This document shows, in pieces, positions 15,288 through 24,795 of a DNA stretch of 64,000 nucleotides. Positions within the stretch are counted from its first letter, which is position 1. Every line of letters starts with the position of its first letter. Under the pieces are notes generated by a model. That model was given only the letters and a program-made list of their open reading frames with translations. It ran no database searches and was not told where the DNA came from. Source of the DNA: Chengkuizengella axinellae (GTDB lineage: Bacteria > Bacillota > Bacilli > Paenibacillales > KCTC-33759); NCBI RefSeq assembly GCF_030730905.1, contig NZ_JAVAMP010000010.1, forward strand, positions 1 through 64,000, written 5' to 3'. Made by a program: the position numbers and the translations under genes.

Positions 15288-17312
15288 GTGAGTACTGGAA
15301 GAAGATTATTTGCCTATGCATTAAAGTTTAAAAAGACGATCATATTGGCTTTGTTAATGTTAACAGTGGCAGTAGTAGCTGAATTGTCAGGTCCTTTAAT
15401 TGCAAAGCAAATGATTGATAAACACATTTTAGGAATTGAATATAAGTGGTATGAAACTTCTTTACAAGATGAATACTCAGTTCAGTATGAAGGTCATTGG
15501 TACAAACGTAGTGATCATTTTGAAGCAAACGAAGAGAGAGGTACAGAAATTCGAGTGCTTCAAGTGGATAGAGATTATTATTTTATATCAGAATCCCTTT
15601 TGTATGATGGCATCAGGAGCATGGATAACAATACACTAACTATTACTAAGGGGGAAGAAACAGCATCTTATCCTGCTGTAAAGTTGACAGCAGCTCAGTT
15701 GTTTGAGTTTTATAAACCAGAAACAAAAAGCTTAATTCAATTGAGTGGAATATATATGGTATTAATCTTAATTTCAGCTATATTCCATTATGGTCAGACT
15801 TTTTTCCTGCAAAAATCAGCGAATCAGATCATTCAGAAAATGAGGTCAGATGTATTTGAGCATATTCAAAAGCTGCCAGTTCAGTATTTTGATCATCGAC
15901 CCGCAGGGAAAATAGTATCAAGAGTAACGAATGATACTGAATCTATTAAAGAGCTGTTTGTAAATGTGTTAGCCAACTTTTTTACAAGTGCCGTATATAT
16001 GGTGGCAATCTTTGGTTTTGTCTTTATTATAGATTATAAACTTGCACTTGTTACTTTAATTATCATTCCTATCTTAATCATATGGATTGTTGTGTATCGA
16101 AAATTTGCATCTAGGTATAATCACGTCATTAAATCTAGATTAAGTGAAATCAATGGAATAATTAATGAATCGATTCAAGGGATGACAATTATAAGAGCTT
16201 TTCGTCGTCAAAAGAAAACAACAGAGGAATTTGAATTTTTAAATGAGGAGTATTTTAAACATCAAAACAAATTGCTGAATTTAAACTCTCTCACATCTCA
16301 TAACTTAGTTAACCTGCTAAGAAATGGATCATTTGTAGCTATCATATGGTATTTTGGGGGTGCCTCATTAGGTGTTGGTACAGTAATTTCAGTAGGAGCA
16401 TTGTATGCTTTTGTTGATTATTTAAACCGTTTGTTCCAACCTATTACTGGGGTGGTAAACCAATTGGGTCATATGGAGGAAGCGATTGTATCAAGTCAAC
16501 GAGTTTTTCAATTGTTAGATGAAAAAGGAGAGTCTTTCTCTGATGGTCAGATGGAGAGATATCGTGGTCATGTTGCTTTTGATAAAGTGTCGTTTGCTTA
16601 TAAAGAAGAAGAGTATGTCTTGAACAACATTTCATTTGAAGCAAAACCTGGGGAGACCATTGCACTAGTTGGACACACAGGTTCTGGTAAAAGTTCGATC
16701 ATGAATTTGTTATTGCGATATTACGACATACAAAAAGGGAAGATCAAAATAGATGGTCAGGACATTTCAGAATATCCAAAACAGCTGATCAGACAGCATA
16801 TGGCCATTGTGTTGCAGGAGCCGTTTTTATTTACAGGAACGATTGCTTCTAATGTAAGTTTAAATGATCCATCGATTGATCGAGCAAAAGTGGAGAAGGC
16901 ATTAAAAGATGTTGGAGCAGATCAATTAATTCAAAATTTATCAAAGGGTTATGATGAGCCTGTTATTGAAAAGGGAAGTACCTTATCTGCTGGTCAGCGT
17001 CAGCTCATTTCATTTGCTAGAGCTCTTGCTTTCAATCCTGCGATTTTGATATTGGATGAAGCAACAGCAAATATAGATACAGAAACCGAATCCATTATTC
17101 AAAATGCTTTAGATATATTAAAAAAAGGAAGAACAACTTTTATCATTGCACATCGACTTTCAACGATTAGAAATGCAGATCAGATTATTGTATTGGATCG
17201 TGGAACCATTTTAGAAAAAGGGAATCATGAAGAGTTAATGAATAGAAAAGGAAGTTATTACCAAATGTATCAAATGCAGCAAATGAAAAAGAAGATCGCT
17301 GCAGTATCATAA
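15288..17312 (+). CDS. bmrD: heterodimeric multidrug ABC exporter subunit, BmrD/YheH type
   Basis: 674 residues. Between the first membrane helix (about 13-35) and the second (about 150) lies an insertion of roughly 110 residues rich in Tyr, Glu and Asp, the extracellular domain known in BmrD. The nucleotide-binding domain has Walker A GHTGSGKSS, a variant signature LSAGQRQ and a full Walker B ILILDEATANID with the catalytic Glu. With the Asp-bearing partner this gives one competent ATP site and one degenerate site. The length equals that of BmrD (about 673). The start is GTG after GAGGTGG. Confidence 0.88.
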   Translation: MSTGRRLFAYALKFKKTIILALLMLTVAVVAELSGPLIAKQMIDKHILGIEYKWYETSLQDEYSVQYEGHWYKRSDHFEANEERGTEIRVLQVDRDYYFISESLLYDGIRSMDNNTLTITKGEETASYPAVKLTAAQLFEFYKPETKSLIQLSGIYMVLILISAIFHYGQTFFLQKSANQIIQKMRSDVFEHIQKLPVQYFDHRPAGKIVSRVTNDTESIKELFVNVLANFFTSAVYMVAIFGFVFIIDYKLALVTLIIIPILIIWIVVYRKFASRYNHVIKSRLSEINGIINESIQGMTIIRAFRRQKKTTEEFEFLNEEYFKHQNKLLNLNSLTSHNLVNLLRNGSFVAIIWYFGGASLGVGTVISVGALYAFVDYLNRLFQPITGVVNQLGHMEEAIVSSQRVFQLLDEKGESFSDGQMERYRGHVAFDKVSFAYKEEEYVLNNISFEAKPGETIALVGHTGSGKSSIMNLLLRYYDIQKGKIKIDGQDISEYPKQLIRQHMAIVLQEPFLFTGTIASNVSLNDPSIDRAKVEKALKDVGADQLIQNLSKGYDEPVIEKGSTLSAGQRQLISFARALAFNPAILILDEATANIDTETESIIQNALDILKKGRTTFIIAHRLSTIRNADQIIVLDRGTILEKGNHEELMNRKGSYYQMYQMQQMKKKIAAVS

Positions 17313-17348
17313 CAAATTTAAAAATGATAAAAATAGGGAGAGATTAAA

Positions 17349-17510
17349 TTGAGTACATTATTTATTTTTATTATCGGTATGTTGAGTGGTGCGGGTTTAA
17401 CCGCAGGAAAAAATAGTAGTGGTGAATTGAATAGAATGGTCTATATAAGGGATGGCTATAACTCCTTTCCTTTTGGAGATGATAACCTAATTCGGAAACA
17501 TGATTATTAG
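17349..17510 (+). CDS. small hypothetical protein with one N-terminal membrane segment
   Basis: 53 codons from TTG 17349, with GGGAGAG seven bases upstream. Residues 3-18 (TLFIFIIGMLSGAGLT) form a short hydrophobic helix with glycines, followed by a polar tail ending in RKHDY. It starts 37 bases after bmrD and may ride on its transcript. No family recognised. RBS and placement support it, but conservation is untested. Confidence 0.4.
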   Translation: MSTLFIFIIGMLSGAGLTAGKNSSGELNRMVYIRDGYNSFPFGDDNLIRKHDY

Positions 17511-17632
17511 TTGTGAATTTATATATAGTCCATCGATTAAAATTTAAAAAATAGATATATCCAGTTTCTTTCGCAAATATATATGGTAATGAAAGTAAAT
17601 TCATTAAAAGGATGATTGGGAGGAAAGTACCT

Positions 17633-17833
17633 ATGAAAACTTTAAATGTAATTGCTCTGTTATTAGTCATTATTGGTGGTTTGAATTGGTTGTTGGTTGG
17701 TATATTTGAATGGGATCTAGTTGCTGAGGTATTTGGAGGTACGGATTCAGTTTTATCTAAGATAATATATATTGTGATTGGGTTATCTGCTATTTACTCT
17801 TTATCTTTCTTCAACAAAATTACACAAGATTAA
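17633..17833 (+). CDS. DUF378 family small membrane protein
   Basis: 66 residues from ATG 17633, with GGGAGG ten bases upstream; an in-frame ATG at 17612 lies before that site. Two helices bracket the family signature LNVIALLLVIIGGLNWLLVG and the WDLVAEVFGG turn. DUF378 proteins (YuzA-like) are short integral membrane proteins of unknown function, common in Bacillales. A close paralogue follows. Confidence 0.8.
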   Translation: MKTLNVIALLLVIIGGLNWLLVGIFEWDLVAEVFGGTDSVLSKIIYIVIGLSAIYSLSFFNKITQD

Positions 17834-17850
17834 ACAGAAAACTCAAAGTT

Positions 17851-17884
17851 AAAACCTGCTTCTTAGCAGGTTTTTCTTTTTTTT
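17851..17884 (+). terminator. intrinsic terminator
   Basis: AACCTGCT-TCTT-AGCAGGTT is followed by T-rich sequence, between the two DUF378 genes, so they are separate transcripts. Confidence 0.85.
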
Positions 17885-17978
17885 ACGCGGTAACAGAATT
17901 TTTATTCATAAAATAACATTAATTGGGAAAGTTAAGGTTGAACAAAAATTTAAGAGAAATGATAGGAGGTACTTTCTC

Positions 17979-18185
17979 ATGAAAACACTAAACGTAATCG
18001 CATTGCTTTTAGTTATTATAGGTGGTTTGAACTGGCTGTTATTTGGGCTCTTTCAGTGGGATTTAGTTGGTGGGCTATTTGGAGGTATGGATTCTGGACT
18101 CTCTCGTACAATTTATGTCATTGTAGGAATTGCTGCCGTATATTCGTTCAGCTTCTTTAATAATGTAACCTATGCGAGAGATTAG
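17979..18185 (+). CDS. DUF378 family small membrane protein, second copy
   Basis: 68 residues, ATG after TAGGAGG. The first 20 residues match the preceding DUF378 protein, with WDLVGGLFGG at the turn, and the rest is strongly similar, so this is a tandem duplication with divergence at the C-terminus (YARD). It is flanked by its own terminator. The function is unknown. Confidence 0.8.
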   Translation: MKTLNVIALLLVIIGGLNWLLFGLFQWDLVGGLFGGMDSGLSRTIYVIVGIAAVYSFSFFNNVTYARD

Positions 18186-18210
18186 TGTATAATATACGGA
18201 TTGATTTTTT

Positions 18211-18248
18211 AGAGGACGTTCGATATGAATCGGGCGTCCTCCTTCTAT
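18211..18248 (+). terminator. hairpin terminator
   Basis: GAGGACG-TTCGAT...CGTCCTC forms a strong stem followed by TTCTATTT, between the DUF378 gene and the convergent MFS gene. Confidence 0.65.
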
Positions 18249-18285
18249 TTATGACAATATTACATTGAATGTTCGAAGTGATTCT

Positions 18286-19515
18286 TCACATTTGTTTAGC
18301 TAATTCATTTGATTTATGCGGTTCGGATGTAGGTAAGTGTTTGAACGAAAGTTCTATACTGATCATTGCACCAATGAAAATGATGGTTGCTGATATAAAA
18401 TAAGTGGCAATGAGTGATGTGAAAGTGACTAATGGACCTGCTGCAGCGGAGCCTATTAATATACCTCCAATAAACAATGGTGTTAAGATCCCATTAGTTC
18501 TTCCTACAAACTTTTCATCTATTATTTTTATAATGACCATCCCCAGCATCGTTTGCCACATGGCCAATATTAATCCTGTTATGAAATTCATGGTCGCAGT
18601 TAACACGAACCAAACGGATAAAACTTCAACAATAAGTGATATGGATAAAAAACATAAACCTCCCACGACAACAACTTTTGTATTTAATTTGTTGCTTAAG
18701 ATAGATGCCAAAATACTTCCAACAAACATCCCTATTCCAGCTAACATGTAAAGCCATTGAATGTTCTCTTTTTCTATACCTAATCGATCAATGACAATAA
18801 AGATATCAAGGGGTTGAACGATTCCTGCTCCTAACCCTATGAAAACAAATGCGAAGGCAATAATGCTCAAATTTTTAGAGTTCTTAACGTATCGAACACC
18901 TTCTTTCATCTCTTCAATAAATCTTGAAGTGGAATTCTCCTCTTTCTTTTGAACTTTTGGAAGGAGGAATAGTATTGCCGAGGAAATGAAAAATGCAATT
19001 GCAATACAAATTAATGAAGCTGTAATCCCTAACCAGCTGTAGATTAAGGTTCCGATAATGGGACCTACAATCAAGAATAGAGCTTGCAAGCTTTGAATGA
19101 TCCCAATTGCTGGAGCCACCATTTCTTCAGGTATGTGTTTTTTAAACATGATAGAAGATGAGGGTTGAGATATTTGACTAACAATGCTGGAGACAAGTGT
19201 TGCTAGGAAAATAGCCTGCCAATTACCGTTGGTAACTAGTAAAATAATAATGAATATGGAAAGAGCACTGGCAAAATCTCCTAAAATCATTGTTTTTTTA
19301 GGATTCCATCTGTCTGCTAGTGCTCCTCCAATGAAAGAAAAAAGAAAGATAGGAGCATATTCAATCACGGTTAACAATGATACATAAATTGGATCATTGT
19401 TTGTTAACTCCATTACAAAAAATAACAATGCAATATTTCGTATCCAAATGGCACCTTGTTGAATTAAATCAGTTAAAAGAATGATTTGAAAAACTCTATT
19501 TTTTAATAACTGCAT
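18286..19515 (-). CDS. MFS exporter (MFS_3 / EntS-MefA-like)
   Basis: 409 residues with 12 predicted helices. The loop 2-3 motif GGALADRWNPKKTMI near residue 65 is the MFS motif A. The overall pattern fits the MFS_3 branch that includes macrolide and siderophore exporters; the substrate cannot be told. The ATG follows AGGAGGT. It faces a MarR gene upstream on the same strand, with a perfect inverted repeat between them, so the regulator probably controls this exporter. Confidence 0.8.
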   Translation of the reverse strand: MQLLKNRVFQIILLTDLIQQGAIWIRNIALLFFVMELTNNDPIYVSLLTVIEYAPIFLFSFIGGALADRWNPKKTMILGDFASALSIFIIILLVTNGNWQAIFLATLVSSIVSQISQPSSSIMFKKHIPEEMVAPAIGIIQSLQALFLIVGPIIGTLIYSWLGITASLICIAIAFFISSAILFLLPKVQKKEENSTSRFIEEMKEGVRYVKNSKNLSIIAFAFVFIGLGAGIVQPLDIFIVIDRLGIEKENIQWLYMLAGIGMFVGSILASILSNKLNTKVVVVGGLCFLSISLIVEVLSVWFVLTATMNFITGLILAMWQTMLGMVIIKIIDEKFVGRTNGILTPLFIGGILIGSAAAGPLVTFTSLIATYFISATIIFIGAMISIELSFKHLPTSEPHKSNELAKQM

Positions 19516-19565
19516 AGGTATGTGTACCTCCTAAAAAAGATTTATTATACCAATAATTTAGTTAT

Positions 19566-19595
19566 ATATATAATTAAGAAAGCTTAATTATATAT
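19566..19595. promoter_or_regulatory. perfect 13-bp inverted repeat, probable MarR operator
   Basis: ATATATAATTAAG (19566-19578), four bases AAAG, then CTTAATTATATAT (19583-19595): arms are exactly complementary. The right-arm sequence CTTAATTATAT recurs at 19688-19698, just after the marR stop. Both sites lie between the MarR gene and the MFS gene it precedes. Binding by that MarR is inferred. Confidence 0.6.
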
Positions 19596-19715
19596 CAAAA
19601 AAAATGGTTTTGATTATCTTAACAAGTGTTATCTTCTTGAATACTTTTGTTGTATAAAAAGTTTAATAATATTTATATTTAATCTAGCTTAATTATATGA
19701 CAAAAAAATTTGATG

Positions 19716-20177
19716 TTACGTTTCTTCTTTTTTTTGAATTTCAATTGCGACCTTATAAAGCTTTTCCTGCAAATCCACTAAATTTTCCAAATCCTTTTCA
19801 TCTAGTTTTGAATAATATTTTTGGATGAGATGCAATTCAAATTTAGTCATCAATTGATTGAGTTCAATTCCTTTTTCATCAAGTTTTACAATGATTTCTC
19901 TTCGATTATTTAAATTAATCTCTCTTTTTAAATATCCTTTTTTTTCTAATTTGCTGACTAGTTGCGTGGATGCACTAGGTGTGATAGAGAAATGATGGGC
20001 AATTTCACTATTTGTAAAAGACCTATCCTTTAATAATTCTAATAACATATTTTGCTTTGCAGTAAGATTTAGTGCCTCTTTATCAGCTAATTTATGATAT
20101 TCTTCTAAAAAAATTGCATTAAGAGCATCCGAAGAGTGTTTTAATTTTTTGTAATAAAAAGCAGTTATGTCATCCAC
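19716..20177 (-). CDS. MarR family transcriptional regulator
   Basis: About 153 residues with the winged-helix pattern of MarR: NLTAKQNMLLELL, the recognition region FTNSEIAHHFSITPSASTQLVSKLEKKGYLKR and the wing NLNNRREIIVKLDEKG. It starts best at GTG 20177, with AAAGGTG upstream; GTG 20186 overlaps that site. It is upstream of, and on the same strand as, the MFS exporter gene, and candidate operators lie between them. Confidence 0.85.
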   Translation of the reverse strand: MDDITAFYYKKLKHSSDALNAIFLEEYHKLADKEALNLTAKQNMLLELLKDRSFTNSEIAHHFSITPSASTQLVSKLEKKGYLKREINLNNRREIIVKLDEKGIELNQLMTKFELHLIQKYYSKLDEKDLENLVDLQEKLYKVAIEIQKKEET

Positions 20178-20414
20178 AAAAATCACCTTTACAGTTTGAT
20201 TATATTCATTATAAATGAATGCTAATAGTTAAGCAACCTAAAATGTTAATTTGATTCAAACAATGTGCGTCTTTTTTAATACAATGATAAAGGAAGGGGT
20301 TTGGTTATTCATGATGTAAAAGGTATAATTATTTTAGAACATAAAACAAACTAATGTTTTGGCAGGCTTCGATACGATTTTTTGTTATGATTTTGATGTC
20401 AAGGAGTTCACACA

Positions 20415-21488
20415 ATGAATTGGGATGAGATGAAAATAAAACTAGAGCAAATTCTAAATGTTCAAATTCAGTTGGAAATTTTACATAATATAGATTGGTT
20501 TATGGATAGGAATGTAGTAGTTAAAAACAATCGAATTTATTATTTCTTATACTTCGAAGATCATTCTTATTTTACTTATGCCATAGAGGAAGCAACCCTA
20601 ACCAACACTGAGAAAAGCTTGATTGGAATGACCATAGATGCAAATCGTGCTAGTCATAGTCAGCTAGCTCCAGAATATAAGCAGCAAACAGCGCTTTCTC
20701 TTCGAGATTGGATTATGCAGCAGCTTCAACTTGATTTAGATCATGAACATATGCCTTTACCACTGTTAAATATTCCCCAGCTTTCGAATCATAATATTCC
20801 GATCCTAATACAAACTGACATTGCTGATAAAAATATAGGTGGCGATGACGAACTTTTGAAGCTATTAGAATCCTTTTACGACACAAAGGTCATATTTGTT
20901 CCCTTATCCGAAAAAGAATATTTATTGTTGTGTTCAGTTGAATTATTAGAAGAAGAAATAGAGGGTCAAGGTAAAGATCTAGAGTTGGAAATAGAGGAAT
21001 TGTTAGTAGCATTTAGCTCAAGTCTACATGAAATGCTTATAAGTGAATGGGTTGGTAAGTGTCATGTTTCAGTGCATTATCCAATAGTGCCTAGCGAATC
21101 AGTGTTATTTACAATAAAACAGTTACGAGAAATTATGGAATTAGGGCGAAATTATTATATCAATGAATATGTCTATACTCCATGGAATTTATACTTGGAG
21201 GCACTCTTGGATGTCTTGCCTGATGATTCAAAAAAACATTTTATCCAGCGTGTATTTAAACAAGTAGACTTTGTATTCGATCCTGAGATGAAAACAACTT
21301 TAGAACAATTTTTCAACACGGGCTGCAATATAAGTGAAACGGCAAAGAAACTTTATATTCATCGCAATACTTTAAATTATCGTTTAGATAAGTTTAAACA
21401 AGAAACTGGACTTGATGTTAGAGTATTTAACCAGGCGATTTTAGTCAAGGTATCTTTGTTGTTGTATAAAGTTACAAATGAAACTTAA
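20415..21488 (+). CDS. PucR/CdaR-type transcriptional regulator
   Basis: 357 residues. The C-terminus carries the PucR-type helix-turn-helix: TLEQFFNTGCNISETAKKL and YIHRNTLNYRLDKFKQETG (about residues 295-335). The N-terminal 280 residues are a sensor region of no recognised domain. It precedes an MsmX-type ATPase gene by 85 bases, so it may respond to carbon supply. The ATG has CAAGGAG upstream. I see no specific operator. Confidence 0.75.
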   Translation: MNWDEMKIKLEQILNVQIQLEILHNIDWFMDRNVVVKNNRIYYFLYFEDHSYFTYAIEEATLTNTEKSLIGMTIDANRASHSQLAPEYKQQTALSLRDWIMQQLQLDLDHEHMPLPLLNIPQLSNHNIPILIQTDIADKNIGGDDELLKLLESFYDTKVIFVPLSEKEYLLLCSVELLEEEIEGQGKDLELEIEELLVAFSSSLHEMLISEWVGKCHVSVHYPIVPSESVLFTIKQLREIMELGRNYYINEYVYTPWNLYLEALLDVLPDDSKKHFIQRVFKQVDFVFDPEMKTTLEQFFNTGCNISETAKKLYIHRNTLNYRLDKFKQETGLDVRVFNQAILVKVSLLLYKVTNET

Positions 21489-21573
21489 CTATTTTGTACA
21501 ACTTGCACATAGGTTTTTTTCCCAGTCTAGGCTAAAATAACAGTACACAAATAATATCTAGGAGGAACATATA

Positions 21574-22695
21574 ATGGCAGGTTTAAGTTTAAAAAGCATT
21601 TATAAAATATACCCAGGTTCAGAAAAACCATCTGTAGCTGACTTTAACTTAGAAATTGAAGATAAAGAATTTTTGGTGCTTGTAGGACCGTCTGGTTGTG
21701 GAAAATCTACTACGCTTCGTATGATTGCTGGATTAGAAGAAATCTCTAAAGGTGAACTTTACATTGGAGACCGTCTGGTGAATGACGTTGCGCCAAAAGA
21801 CCGTGATATTGCAATGGTATTCCAATCTTATGCATTGTATCCACATATGACAGTTTATCAAAATATGGCCTTTGGATTAAAATTACGTAAAATGAAGAAA
21901 ACAGAAATTGATGAAAGAGTTCGTGAAGCGGCAAAAATCTTGGATATTGAACATTTACTAGAGCGTAAACCAAAAGCATTATCAGGTGGTCAGCGTCAGC
22001 GTGTTGCTTTAGGTCGTGCAATTGTTCGTGAACCGCAAGTATTCCTTATGGATGAGCCATTATCCAACCTAGATGCAAAACTTCGTGTACAAATGCGTAC
22101 AGAAATCGGTAAATTGCATAAACGTTTAGAAACAACGTTTATTTATGTAACTCATGACCAAACGGAAGCAATGACAATGGGTACTCGCATTGTTATTATG
22201 AAGGATGGAATTGTGCAACAAGTAGACTCTCCTACACAAGTTTATCATCATCCTGTTAATATGTTCGTAGCTGGATTTATTGGTTCTCCATCAATGAACT
22301 TCATTGATGGGAAATTAGAAGAGAAGGGTAAAGATGTACATTTCACTGCTGAAGGAGTAGATATTGTGATTCCTGAAGGAAAAGCAAAAACACTTCGTGA
22401 AAAAGGATATTTAATGAAAAATGTTTTACTAGGTGTGCGTCCAGAAGATATCCACCAAGAGCCGGTTTTCTTAGAAGCATCTCCTAATAGTATAGTGAAT
22501 TCTCATATTGATGTAGCTGAGAACTTAGGACATGAAATGAACCTATACCTTTCAGGGGTTGGCAGCAAAATCCTTGTAGCACGAGTTGACGGGCGTGCAA
22601 ATATTAAAGAAGGTTCAAATATTCAATTAGCATTTGATATGAATAAAATTCATATTTTTGATAAAGAAACTGAATTAAATGTTTTTGAAGACTAA
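21574..22695 (+). CDS. msmX: MsmX/UgpC-type ABC transporter ATPase for carbohydrate importers
   Basis: 373 residues with Walker A GPSGCGKSTT, signature LSGGQRQRV, Walker B VFLMDEPLSNLD and switch VTHDQTEAM, then a C-terminal TOBE region of about 130 residues, the size of the MalK/MsmX group (MsmX about 365). No permease or binding-protein gene is nearby. In Bacillus MsmX is an ATPase shared by several sugar importers encoded elsewhere, and a shared role is inferred here. The ATG follows AGGAGGAA. A terminator follows, so it is monocistronic. Confidence 0.85.
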   Translation: MAGLSLKSIYKIYPGSEKPSVADFNLEIEDKEFLVLVGPSGCGKSTTLRMIAGLEEISKGELYIGDRLVNDVAPKDRDIAMVFQSYALYPHMTVYQNMAFGLKLRKMKKTEIDERVREAAKILDIEHLLERKPKALSGGQRQRVALGRAIVREPQVFLMDEPLSNLDAKLRVQMRTEIGKLHKRLETTFIYVTHDQTEAMTMGTRIVIMKDGIVQQVDSPTQVYHHPVNMFVAGFIGSPSMNFIDGKLEEKGKDVHFTAEGVDIVIPEGKAKTLREKGYLMKNVLLGVRPEDIHQEPVFLEASPNSIVNSHIDVAENLGHEMNLYLSGVGSKILVARVDGRANIKEGSNIQLAFDMNKIHIFDKETELNVFED

Positions 22696-22711
22696 TTTTA
22701 AATTTTAATCA

Positions 22712-22740
22712 TAAAAAGGTCAGCTTATGCTGGCCTTTTA
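22712..22740 (+). terminator. intrinsic terminator after the MsmX-type gene
   Basis: AAAAAGGTCAGC-TTAT-GCTGGCCTTTT, a stem with one G-T pair and T tract. The 97 bases to hprK contain a 16-codon ATG frame (MEERLRQHIRK) without an RBS, probably a chance ORF or remnant. Confidence 0.85.
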
Positions 22741-22840
22741 TCTTGTTTTTTTATATCATTTCCATTACGATAAAATGGAAGAACGTCTTCGACAACATAT
22801 TCGAAAAGTCATTGATGGGGGATAGAAGGAGAACATACAT

Positions 22841-23776
22841 ATGCCCAAAAAAGTGAAAGTAAAAGAGCTGGTAAAGAAACTAGATTTAGAAGTAGTATGT
22901 GGAGAAGAAGGATTAGATCGATACATATCGGTTGCAGACATTTCGCGACCAGGTTTGGTGATGGCTGGATTTTATGCTTATTATCCAAAGGAACGTGTTC
23001 AGATTTTAGGGATGACAGAGTTAACTTATTTTGAAACCCTAAGTGATGAAGAAAGATTTCAACGGATGCATGAAATTTGTCACGATGAGACGCCATGTAT
23101 TTTTATAACTCGCAAATTGGAAGCGCCTAAAGAATTGGTGGATATCGCAGAAGAGAAAAGAATTCCAGTTATTCGGAGTGACTACTCAACAACAATTTTG
23201 ATTAGCAGGATTACAGGTTTTTTAGAAAATAAGCTTGCGCCAACGACTACCATCCACGGTGTATTGGTTGATGTCAACGGGGTAGGGATGCTCATTACAG
23301 GGCATAGCGGAATTGGTAAAAGTGAAACAGCATTAGAGTTAGTTAAACGTGGGCATCGATTAATTGCCGATGATGCAGTAGAAATTAGACAAACTGCAGA
23401 TCATGATTTATACGGAAGTGCACCTGATTTGATTAAACACTTATTAGAAATTCGCGGAGTGGGCATCATTAATGTGATGACGTTGTTTGGTGCTGGTGCG
23501 ATACGAAATATTAAAAAAATTACCCTTGTTGTAAAATTAGAAACTTGGGATCAGGAAAAGCAATATGATCGTTTAGGTTTAGATGAAGAAACAACACAAA
23601 TTATTGATACGAAAGTTCCTTTAGTTACTATTCCAGTCAGACCTGGACGGAATCTTGCGGTTATTCTTGAAGTGGCAGCGATGAACTATCGTTTAAAGCG
23701 TATGGGATATAATGCGGCATTGCAATTTACAAATAAGCTAACAGAAACAATAGCAGATGAAGATGATATCGATTAG
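22841..23776 (+). CDS. hprK: HPr kinase/phosphorylase
   Basis: 311 residues, the usual size. The P-loop is GHSGIGKS (residues 154-161) and the family signature [11 protein letters not shown] lies around 205-215. It phosphorylates HPr on Ser46 with ATP or PPi and reverses this with Pi, which sets carbon catabolite control together with CcpA. The ATG follows AGAAGGAG. It leads hprK-lgt-acyltransferase. Here ppaX, which removes the pyrophosphate made by the reverse reaction and normally follows lgt in Bacillus, is missing. Confidence 0.95.
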   Translation: MPKKVKVKELVKKLDLEVVCGEEGLDRYISVADISRPGLVMAGFYAYYPKERVQILGMTELTYFETLSDEERFQRMHEICHDETPCIFITRKLEAPKELVDIAEEKRIPVIRSDYSTTILISRITGFLENKLAPTTTIHGVLVDVNGVGMLITGHSGIGKSETALELVKRGHRLIADDAVEIRQTADHDLYGSAPDLIKHLLEIRGVGIINVMTLFGAGAIRNIKKITLVVKLETWDQEKQYDRLGLDEETTQIIDTKVPLVTIPVRPGRNLAVILEVAAMNYRLKRMGYNAALQFTNKLTETIADEDDID

Positions 23777-23847
23777 AGATGTCACATCTTCTCGGTACTG
23801 AAAACTGAACTATTTGAACTTGAATGAACTGAACAGGAGGAAATTGA

Positions 23848-24753
23848 ATGAGTTATGTTATTGATCCCATCGCGTTTTCCATCGGACCATTGGATGTGAA
23901 TTGGTATGGGATGATATTGGGAAGTGCGGCTATAGCTGGATTGTTGCTAGCCATTTTGGAAGGAAAAAGATTCAATTTGTCTTCGGACTTCTTTTTAGAC
24001 TTATTGTTAATTGGTGTTCCATCTGCAATTATCGGTGCAAGACTATACTATGTATTGTTTAAATGGGATAGTTATAAAGATAATTTGTTGGAAATTATTA
24101 TGATTCAAAATGGTGGACTAGCTATACATGGTGCTCTAATAGGTGCTGTAATTGGAGCCGCTGTATATTTTAGAGTGAAAAGAGTAAGCTTTTGGCGAAT
24201 TGCAGATATTTGTGCTCCTTCTTTGATTTTAGGACAAATGATTGGTCGTTGGGGCAATTTTATGAATCAAGAAGCACATGGTGGTCCAGTTGAGGAAGCT
24301 TTTTTAAGAGAAACACTCAATCTACCTAATTTTATTGTCAATCAAATGAATATCAATGGTGTATTTTATCATCCAACTTTTTTATATGAATCGATTTGGA
24401 ATTTAGCTGGTTTGTTATTACTATTCGTATTACGCAGAAGAACTTTTGTGAAATCTGGTGAAGTCTTTTTCACTTATATTATGTGGTACTCGTTAGGACG
24501 CTTCTTTATTGAAGGATTGCGTACAGACAGTTTAGCTTTTACAGGTCCACAGTTTTTGGCTGATTTCATGGAAATATTATGGGCTCCGATGTTACTGGTT
24601 TTTGGTGATGCTGGAAATATGGCATATGGAAACATTAGAATTGCACAATTTATAAGCTTATTGTTGATTGTGTTTGCCATCATTATGATCTTCATAAGAA
24701 GAATTAAAAATCCAGATCTACCTAAGTATTCAGATCCAATTGAACGGTACTAG
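23848..24753 (+). CDS. lgt: prolipoprotein diacylglyceryl transferase
   Basis: 301 residues with seven or so membrane helices and the Lgt signature GRWGNFMNQEAHGG (residues 133-146), plus HGALIG near residue 94. It transfers diacylglycerol from phosphatidylglycerol to the lipobox cysteine of prolipoproteins such as the YnjB-like binding protein in this window. RBS ACAGGAGG. It follows hprK as in Bacillus. Confidence 0.95.
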   Translation: MSYVIDPIAFSIGPLDVNWYGMILGSAAIAGLLLAILEGKRFNLSSDFFLDLLLIGVPSAIIGARLYYVLFKWDSYKDNLLEIIMIQNGGLAIHGALIGAVIGAAVYFRVKRVSFWRIADICAPSLILGQMIGRWGNFMNQEAHGGPVEEAFLRETLNLPNFIVNQMNINGVFYHPTFLYESIWNLAGLLLLFVLRRRTFVKSGEVFFTYIMWYSLGRFFIEGLRTDSLAFTGPQFLADFMEILWAPMLLVFGDAGNMAYGNIRIAQFISLLLIVFAIIMIFIRRIKNPDLPKYSDPIERY

Positions 24754-24795
24754 CGTTTTTGAACAGGCAATATCATAGATAGTGAGGAATCTAGT

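Noticed and set aside
22771-22830. 16-codon ORF between the MsmX-type gene and hprK
   Set aside because: It has no ribosome binding site.
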